Shown here: positions 6,004 to 10,620 of the stretch, in pieces
How the letters are laid out: each line of letters opens with the position of its first letter
Position numbering within the stretch: position 1 is the first letter of the stretch
Source: Verrucomicrobia bacterium UBA1200
Lineage (GTDB): Bacteria > Verrucomicrobiota > Kiritimatiellia > RFP12 > UBA1067
DNA: 10,620 bases
Assembly: GCA_002309765.1 (NCBI GenBank)
Contig: DBXY01000034.1
Coordinates: 1 to 10,620 of the forward strand
Direction: 5' to 3'
The notes under the pieces: model-generated
Told to the model about the DNA's origin: nothing
The model's input: only the letters and a program-made list of their open reading frames with translations
Databases searched by the model: none
Program-made: the position numbers and the translations under genes

Positions 6004-8181
6004 TTATTCAAAACTCAAAACCCCGCCCTGTTGGAGATCGGCCCGTTTAACAAACGGTCTTTTCAGAACCTCGCCGTTGAACTTTACCACAGGGAACAGT
6101 TCTTTGCCGTACTTCGCTCCCGGCGCGGTGATTACCAGTTGCTTGCCGGCCGGGGTGTTAACGATCACACGATCAAACAACGGCGCCCCTAACGCATACT
6201 CGCCAGAACCGGGGCAGACCGGATACATCCCCATCGCGCTCCACACATACCAGGCCGAGGTTTGGCCGTTGTCTTCGTCGCCGCAGTAACCGTCCGGCGT
6301 GGGGCGGTAAAGCTTTTCCATCGCCCATCGTACCCGGTGCTGGGTCTTTTCCAACGCGTCAGCCCAATCGTAAAGGTAAATCATGTGCTGGATCGGCTGG
6401 TTGCCGTGCGCGTACTGCCCCATGTCCATCACCAGCATCTCGCGGAATTCGTGCGACACCCCGTTGCCGTTGTGCGACGGCGGCAATTCGAATATCTCGT
6501 CCAACCGACGGACAAACTCCTTTTTGCCGCCCATCGCCTCCACCAGCCCGGCCACGTCGTGGAACACGCACCAGGTGTAGTGCAGGGCGCAACCCTCGCG
6601 AAAATCCCCCTCCCACTTGAACGGGTCGAAATCCTTGGCGAAACTGCCGTCGGAGTTCCTGCCGACCGTGATTTTGCGCTGGGGGTCGAAGACGTTTCTC
6701 CAGTTTTGGGAACGCCGCTCGTAAAGCTCGACCTCCTCTTTGGGACGGCCGATCGACTTCGCCAACTGGGCGATGCACCAGTCGTCGTATGCGTACTCCA
6801 AAGTGCGGGCGACCGAATCGCCGATTTTGACATCCCGCGGGATGTACCCCTTTTCGTTGTAAAACTCCACCCCCTTGCGCCCCACCGCCGAGATTTTGGG
6901 ATGGGCGTTGTTCGCGCCGTGGACAACGGCTTTCCAAAGTTCGTTGATGTCGAAATTGCCGCGTACCCCGCTCAGCCAGGCGTCCGTCACCACACTGGCG
7001 GAGTTGTTGCCAAGCATGCAGTCGGAAAGTCCGGGACTGGACCATTCGGGCAACCAGCCGGACTCTTCCCAACAGTGCTGCAAACCTTCGGTCATCCACG
7101 CGTTCATCCCCGGCGAGAGGAAATTCAACAACGGGAACAACGCCCGGAAGGTGTCCCAAAAACCGGTGCCGGCGTAATAGTATCCCGGCTTAATCTCTCC
7201 GGTGGTCGGACTCCAGTGAATCACTTTATTATCGGCATCCTGCTCCCATACCGCCAGCGGGAACAGCATGGTGCGGTAGAGGCAGGTGTAAAAAGTCCGG
7301 ATTTTGTCGATGTCGTCGCCTTCGACCAAAATCTTGCCGAGCTGCAAGTTCCACGCCGCCTTGGCGTCGGACACCAGCATGTCAAAATCTTCGACTTCGC
7401 TTTCCCACAGATTCAACGCCGCCTGCTCCGGGGAAATAAGACTGGAGGCGATTCGGGCCGTAATCTGATCACCGCGTTTGACCGGGGCGAAACTAACGTG
7501 CAGTGCCCCGTCCGGTAATGTGGAGACATTCTCCGCCGGACGGTCAAACTCCATAACAAAGTGCTGGCAAACCTTTGCGCCGTGACCGCGGTGATTGTTG
7601 TTGACCACGCTGAAGCCGGTCACCCGCAACTTGTCGTCGGACAAGCCGACCTTGCCGTCTTTAAACGCGCAAACCACCACGCCCGGCGTTTTGGTTTCGC
7701 CGTAAGTGAAACGCGCCACCGCGCCGTGCAATACCGGAGTCAGCTCCACTTTCACATTAAAATCTGCGAGATACACCGAATAATAGCCAGGGTTGAAGGT
7801 TTCCGTCTTGTGCGAATACCAACTGCAACGGTCTTTCTGCTGCTCCGCCGGTTTCCCGGTAATCGGCAAAAAATACCAGCATCCGTGATCTCCAATCCAC
7901 GGGCTGGGCTGGCGGGTCTGGCGTATGCCGTACAAGCGCGGGTCGGCGTAATCGTAGAACCAGCGCGACGAGTAGTCCGCCCGGCTTTGGGGCGACCACC
8001 CGCCGAACCCCCACGGCCGGGCGATCATCGGAAAGAGGTTGCCGGTGGAGATGTTGCACCCGTTGCCGCCGCCGGTATTGACCGTACCCATCTCCGGACG
8101 CACAAATTTAGTATAATCCGGTCTATCGCCGAATGCCGCCATCACCGCCAATACCGAAACCAACACTATTTTCGCGCCCAT
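6004..8181 (-). CDS. Secreted GH92 family glycosidase (predicted exo-alpha-mannosidase)
   Basis: This 725-residue protein is the usual size for bacterial GH92 enzymes, calcium-dependent inverting exo-alpha-mannosidases that act on N-glycans and yeast mannan. Family signatures are clear: PGYYSVYLADFNVKVELT (131-148), GTGFWDTFRALFPLL (338-352), EESGWLPEW (372-380), EGCALHYTW (529-537), YAHGNQPIQHMIYLYDWA (590-607), GDEDNGQTSAWYVWSAMGMY (634-653) and CPGSGEYALGAPLFDRV (656-672). By comparison with BT3990 from memory (acid E533, base D642/D644), E529 is the likely catalytic acid and D635/D637 the base pair; the 106-residue spacing is close to the 109 expected. A short hydrophobic N-terminus (about 5-17) followed by AAFG suggests Sec export. 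The N-terminal domain is divergent: GTVNTGGGNGCNISTGNLFP stands where the family usually has a NPFIGTG...FPGA..PFGM-like stretch. The ATG shares one base with the murI stop and has its own ribosome site. Linkage preference (alpha-1,2, -1,3 or other) cannot be read from sequence alone. Confidence 0.95.
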   Translation of the reverse strand: MGAKIVLVSVLAVMAAFGDRPDYTKFVRPEMGTVNTGGGNGCNISTGNLFPMIARPWGFGGWSPQSRADYSSRWFYDYADPRLYGIRQTRQPSPWIGDHGCWYFLPITGKPAEQQKDRCSWYSHKTETFNPGYYSVYLADFNVKVELTPVLHGAVARFTYGETKTPGVVVCAFKDGKVGLSDDKLRVTGFSVVNNNHRGHGAKVCQHFVMEFDRPAENVSTLPDGALHVSFAPVKRGDQITARIASSLISPEQAALNLWESEVEDFDMLVSDAKAAWNLQLGKILVEGDDIDKIRTFYTCLYRTMLFPLAVWEQDADNKVIHWSPTTGEIKPGYYYAGTGFWDTFRALFPLLNFLSPGMNAWMTEGLQHCWEESGWLPEWSSPGLSDCMLGNNSASVVTDAWLSGVRGNFDINELWKAVVHGANNAHPKISAVGRKGVEFYNEKGYIPRDVKIGDSVARTLEYAYDDWCIAQLAKSIGRPKEEVELYERRSQNWRNVFDPQRKITVGRNSDGSFAKDFDPFKWEGDFREGCALHYTWCVFHDVAGLVEAMGGKKEFVRRLDEIFELPPSHNGNGVSHEFREMLVMDMGQYAHGNQPIQHMIYLYDWADALEKTQHRVRWAMEKLYRPTPDGYCGDEDNGQTSAWYVWSAMGMYPVCPGSGEYALGAPLFDRVIVNTPAGKQLVITAPGAKYGKELFPVVKFNGEVLKRPFVKRADLQQGGVLSFE

Positions 8182-9023
8182 CAGTCCCCTCCCTCGTTCG
8201 CAACCAACGTTTCAAAACCCACCTGACAATCCGTCCCGATTCCCAGCCCATCCGGCAAGGCGAACGCCTCGCCGGTGGAAAGCATAAAATGGCGCACCGC
8301 GCCGGGGTCGGCGTTTCCCGACACCAACCCGTCCCGCTCCAACACCGCCTTGATCTGCCGCGCCACCGCCGGCGCGGGATCGTAAACCCGCACTTCGCGC
8401 CGGGCCGATTCACTAATCTCCAAATCAATCGCCTGCCGCAAAAACGGGAAATGGGTACACCCCAGCACCAGCGAATCGGCATCTTCATCCAGCAGCGGCT
8501 GAATCTCGCGGCGCACCAAACGGCGCACCTCCGGCGTGGGCCGGACGTCGCCGCGCTCGACAGCCTCCACCCACCCCTTCACCTCGCGCACCAGAATCCG
8601 CGCCCGGTCGGCAAAACGCCGGGAAGTTTCGCGGTAAAGTCTCCCCTTGAACGTCCCGGCGGTGGCCAACACCCCCACCACACCGGTTTTTGACGCCAGT
8701 GCGGCCGGCTTTACCGCCGGTTCCATCCCCACAAATCCCACCGGATAACCGGAAGACCGCAGCGCGTCAATCGCGGCGGCGGTGGCGGTGTTGCAGGCCA
8801 CCACCACCAGCTTACAGCCGCGCCGCAACAAAATCTCGGTGTTGGCGCGGCAGAAACGCTCCAGCTCTTCACGCGGCCGCGGCCCGTATGGACAGTGCGC
8901 CCGGTCGGCCAGATACACGGTGGATTCGCTGGGAAGCAGTTTCACCGCCTCCCGCCACACCGAAAGCCCGCCGACCCCGGAATCGAAAAATCCGATCGGG
9001 CCGTTCGCATTTGGAGAGGTCAT
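8181..9023 (-). CDS. murI: Glutamate racemase MurI
   Basis: MurI interconverts L- and D-glutamate in the cytoplasm without a cofactor and supplies the D-glutamate that MurD adds to the peptidoglycan stem peptide. The 280-residue product has the family length and motifs: IGFFDSGVGGLSV (10-22, with D14 and S15), PYG (45-47), CNTA (77-80), WVEAVERG (151-158) and GCTHFPF (188-194). C77 and C189 are the expected pair of catalytic acid/base cysteines, with H191 beside the second. The ATG at 9023 overlaps the stop of the SEDS gene as ATGA and has a strong ribosome site, so the start is secure. The stop shares one base with the GH92 start. Placement after a PBP and a SEDS gene fits a peptidoglycan operon. 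Aspartate racemases are related, but the motifs fit glutamate racemase better. Confidence 0.97.
   Translation of the reverse strand: MTSPNANGPIGFFDSGVGGLSVWREAVKLLPSESTVYLADRAHCPYGPRPREELERFCRANTEILLRRGCKLVVVACNTATAAAIDALRSSGYPVGFVGMEPAVKPAALASKTGVVGVLATAGTFKGRLYRETSRRFADRARILVREVKGWVEAVERGDVRPTPEVRRLVRREIQPLLDEDADSLVLGCTHFPFLRQAIDLEISESARREVRVYDPAPAVARQIKAVLERDGLVSGNADPGAVRHFMLSTGEAFALPDGLGIGTDCQVGFETLVANEGGD
8186..8195 (-). promoter_or_regulatory. Ribosome binding site of the GH92 gene, inside the end of murI
   Basis: The minus strand reads GAGGGAGGGG, with the core GGAGG ending six bases before the ATG at 8181. It lies in the last codons of murI, so GH92 can be started by its own site as well as by ribosomes that have just ended murI at the TGATG overlap. 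Confidence 0.75.
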
Positions 9024-10324
9024 TCGTCCGCCTCCTTACGTTCAGGCGCGGCACGCCCGGCGTCCGAAAGTCCGACCAGCATTCCCGCCATCAGCATCAC
9101 GGTGACCATGCTGCTGCCGCCATGGCTAATGAACGGCAAGGTGATCCCAGTCATCGGTAACGCCTTTACCACCCCCGCGATGTTAAGCAACGTTTGCACG
9201 GCAATCGAACCCGCCAACCCCGCGCCGAGCAACCGTCCATAAACTGTAGCCGCGCCGCCGGCGGCTCGGAAACCCCGGGAAAAGAAAATCAGATAGGCCA
9301 ATACCAGCATGGCGCAACCGAAAAGCCCGATCTCCTCCGCCAAAGCGGCATAAATGAAATCGGAGGTGACAATTGGGATGCTGTGCGGTTCGCCGGAACC
9401 CAACCCCGCGCCCCAAAGCCCGCCGGAATACATTGCCGAAAGCGCCTGCAAGGTTTGCCAGCCCTTGCCAGTGGGATCGGTGAAAGGATCCAGCCAAACG
9501 TCGAAACGGGCGCGGGCGTGGGCGGAAAAACGCTGCACCGCGTAACCGGCTGCTGTGGCGGCCAACAATCCCAACGCCAGATACCCGGTGCGACGCGCCA
9601 CCGCGAAAAGCATGATAAGCAACGTGGCGTTGAGCAGCATCATCAATCCCAAGTCATGCAGTAAAATCGACAAGGCGGTAGGCACGCACCACAAACCCGC
9701 CAGCAGCAGCAAATCCCGCCACGGCGGCGTGGGAATACCGATGGTGGCGGAGGAGAATTCGCGGTCGCGCCGGCTCAGGTAGGAAGCCAAGAACAGCACC
9801 AACAGCGGCTTGACCAATTCCGAAGGATTCATGTTGCCCGGCATGAACACCCCGCCGCGGAATCGGTTGCCCAACGCGAGCATCGCCGCCATCAGCCCGA
9901 CGGCGCCGGCGTAAGCCAGCCAGCCGACCTTGGCCATCCACGCACCGCGACCGCCGGAAGTTACCGCCGCGCTCAACATCATCGCAATAATCCCGGCAGG
10001 CAGCGGAAGCAGCTGTTGCCAATCCATCGAGACCCCGCCCATGCGGGCCTGCATAACCAAACCGATGCCGCACAGCAGCGCGGAAGAACCGAATAGCCCG
10101 GCATCGCCGCGCCAGCCGATAAGCTTCAGCCAACCCAGCGAAAGCAGAAATCCCGTCAAATAAACCCCGAAGGGAAGGAACGAAAACAGCGCGGGGACCG
10201 TGCCGGATTTTATCTGGGCGCCGGCCACCGGCAGCAGGGCGGCCACCACCGCCAAAGCGTCCAGCGCGAAAAGACAGGCGGCTGCCGCCACCGGGGATGA
10301 AACGGACAAACGTTTTTCGCTCAT
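9020..10324 (-). CDS. FtsW/RodA/SpoVE (SEDS) peptidoglycan glycosyltransferase, probably RodA-like
   Basis: SEDS proteins are integral membrane enzymes that polymerise lipid II into glycan strands together with a class B PBP. The 434-residue product is strongly hydrophobic with about ten membrane segments by eye. Recognisable family blocks are NPSELVKPLLVLFLASY (166-182, usually QPSE), LHDLG (222-226, usually QPDLGT), RFDVWLDPFTDP (273-284), SDFIYAALAEEIG (321-333) and LPMTGITLPFISHGGSSM (389-406). D322 matches the conserved aspartate of the TDFIF-like motif held to be catalytic in RodA. The start at 10324 was chosen because it gives the ATGA overlap with the upstream PBP gene and MSEKRLS leads straight into the first membrane segment; only a weak GGGG precedes it. 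The WLDPF...GGL.G.GLG...SDFI pattern recalls actinobacterial RodA. Elongation (RodA) is favoured over division (FtsW) from its PBP partner, but this is not certain. Confidence 0.94.
   Translation of the reverse strand: MSEKRLSVSSPVAAAACLFALDALAVVAALLPVAGAQIKSGTVPALFSFLPFGVYLTGFLLSLGWLKLIGWRGDAGLFGSSALLCGIGLVMQARMGGVSMDWQQLLPLPAGIIAMMLSAAVTSGGRGAWMAKVGWLAYAGAVGLMAAMLALGNRFRGGVFMPGNMNPSELVKPLLVLFLASYLSRRDREFSSATIGIPTPPWRDLLLLAGLWCVPTALSILLHDLGLMMLLNATLLIMLFAVARRTGYLALGLLAATAAGYAVQRFSAHARARFDVWLDPFTDPTGKGWQTLQALSAMYSGGLWGAGLGSGEPHSIPIVTSDFIYAALAEEIGLFGCAMLVLAYLIFFSRGFRAAGGAATVYGRLLGAGLAGSIAVQTLLNIAGVVKALPMTGITLPFISHGGSSMVTVMLMAGMLVGLSDAGRAAPERKEADE
9031..9037 (-). promoter_or_regulatory. Ribosome binding site of murI
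   Basis: The minus strand has AAGGAGG seven bases before the ATG at 9023, inside the end of the SEDS gene. It is close to the ideal Shine-Dalgarno sequence and decides the murI start. Confidence 0.85.
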
Positions 10325-10620
10325 TTCACATACCCCAGTTTTTGCGCCTCGACCATAATGTCGCGGGCAATCGGCAACGCGCTTTTGGCGCCGAACCCGC
10401 CGTGTTCCACCAGCACGGTAACCACCAGCGACGGATTTTTCTCCGGCGCGAAACAGGTGAACCATGCGTGGTCTTTGCCGCCCGGCACCTGCGCCGTGCC
10501 GGTTTTTCCGCAGATGGCCAACCCGCGCAGGTTGGCCGCCTTGCCGGTGCCGGAGGTGACCACCTCCCGCATCGCGGAACGGACATACGCGGCGGCGGCG
10601 GCGGAAAACAGCCGCACCGG
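10321..10620 (-). CDS. Class B penicillin-binding protein, transpeptidase domain C-terminus (partial)
   Basis: Only the last 99 residues are in the window; the frame is open to the right edge, where a GTG codon at 10617 is internal and not a start. KTGTAQ (about residues 39-44, codon for K at 10504-10506) is the third active-site motif of serine transpeptidases and penicillin-binding proteins. It is preceded by VVTSGTGKAANLRGLAICG and followed by HAWFTCFAPEKNPSLVVTVL and ALPIARDIM, the usual pattern near the C-terminus of PBP2 and FtsI-type class B PBPs. These enzymes cross-link stem peptides in the periplasm. The TGA stop overlaps the start of the SEDS gene by four bases, which fits a matched PBP-SEDS pair such as MrdA-RodA. 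FtsI cannot be excluded without the N-terminal part. Confidence 0.93.
   Translation of the reverse strand, partial: PVRLFSAAAAAYVRSAMREVVTSGTGKAANLRGLAICGKTGTAQVPGGKDHAWFTCFAPEKNPSLVVTVLVEHGGFGAKSALPIARDIMVEAQKLGYVK

Noticed and set aside
6262..7518. A 418-codon plus-strand open frame opposite GH92
   Set aside because: It lies wholly antisense to a clear GH92 coding sequence, starts without a ribosome site and shows no recognisable domain.
10325..10465. Longer N-terminus of the SEDS protein from an alternative start at 10465
   Set aside because: It would overlap the PBP coding sequence by 145 bases and add an arginine-rich stretch unlike the family; the ATG at 10324 gives the normal ATGA overlap.

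Overview
All five genes recognised here lie on the minus strand, so the window reads from right to left: a penicillin-binding protein (C-terminal end only), a SEDS glycosyltransferase of the FtsW/RodA family, glutamate racemase (murI), a secreted family 92 glycoside hydrolase (GH92), and, after a 316-base AT-rich gap, a giant RHS/YD-repeat protein that runs off the left edge. The DNA is GC-rich: roughly 70% in the giant gene, lower (about 52-63% in sampled lines) in GH92, and only about 30-40% in parts of the gap (hand counts of single lines).

Right part (6004-10620). PBP, SEDS protein, murI and GH92 are joined by start/stop overlaps of 4, 4 and 1 bases, so they very probably form one transcript with coupled translation. 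The first three are peptidoglycan genes: the PBP cross-links new strands, the SEDS protein polymerises them, and MurI makes the D-glutamate of the stem peptide. GH92 (alpha-mannosidase family) is the odd member: an exported glycan-degrading enzyme placed last in a cell-wall operon.

Gap (5688-6003). It holds two short arrays of 7-base repeats and some inverted repeats, but no gene or convincing terminator that I can see.

Left part (1-5687). A single frame stays open for 1895 codons. I checked every in-frame codon for stops and found none. The protein starts with a hydrophobic export or anchor segment, then has five thrombospondin-type-3-like calcium motifs, a long middle part of unknown fold, and YD/RHS repeats up to the window edge. 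Its C-terminus, where RHS proteins carry the RHS-associated core and any variable tip, is not in the window.

Organism: the combination of a GH92 enzyme, a very large RHS protein with an N-terminal DxDGDG repeat block, and high GC best fits the PVC group (Kiritimatiellota, Lentisphaerota or Verrucomicrobiota). This is an inference from gene content, not from a marker gene, and is moderately uncertain. No RNA gene, CRISPR array, transposase or phage gene was seen.
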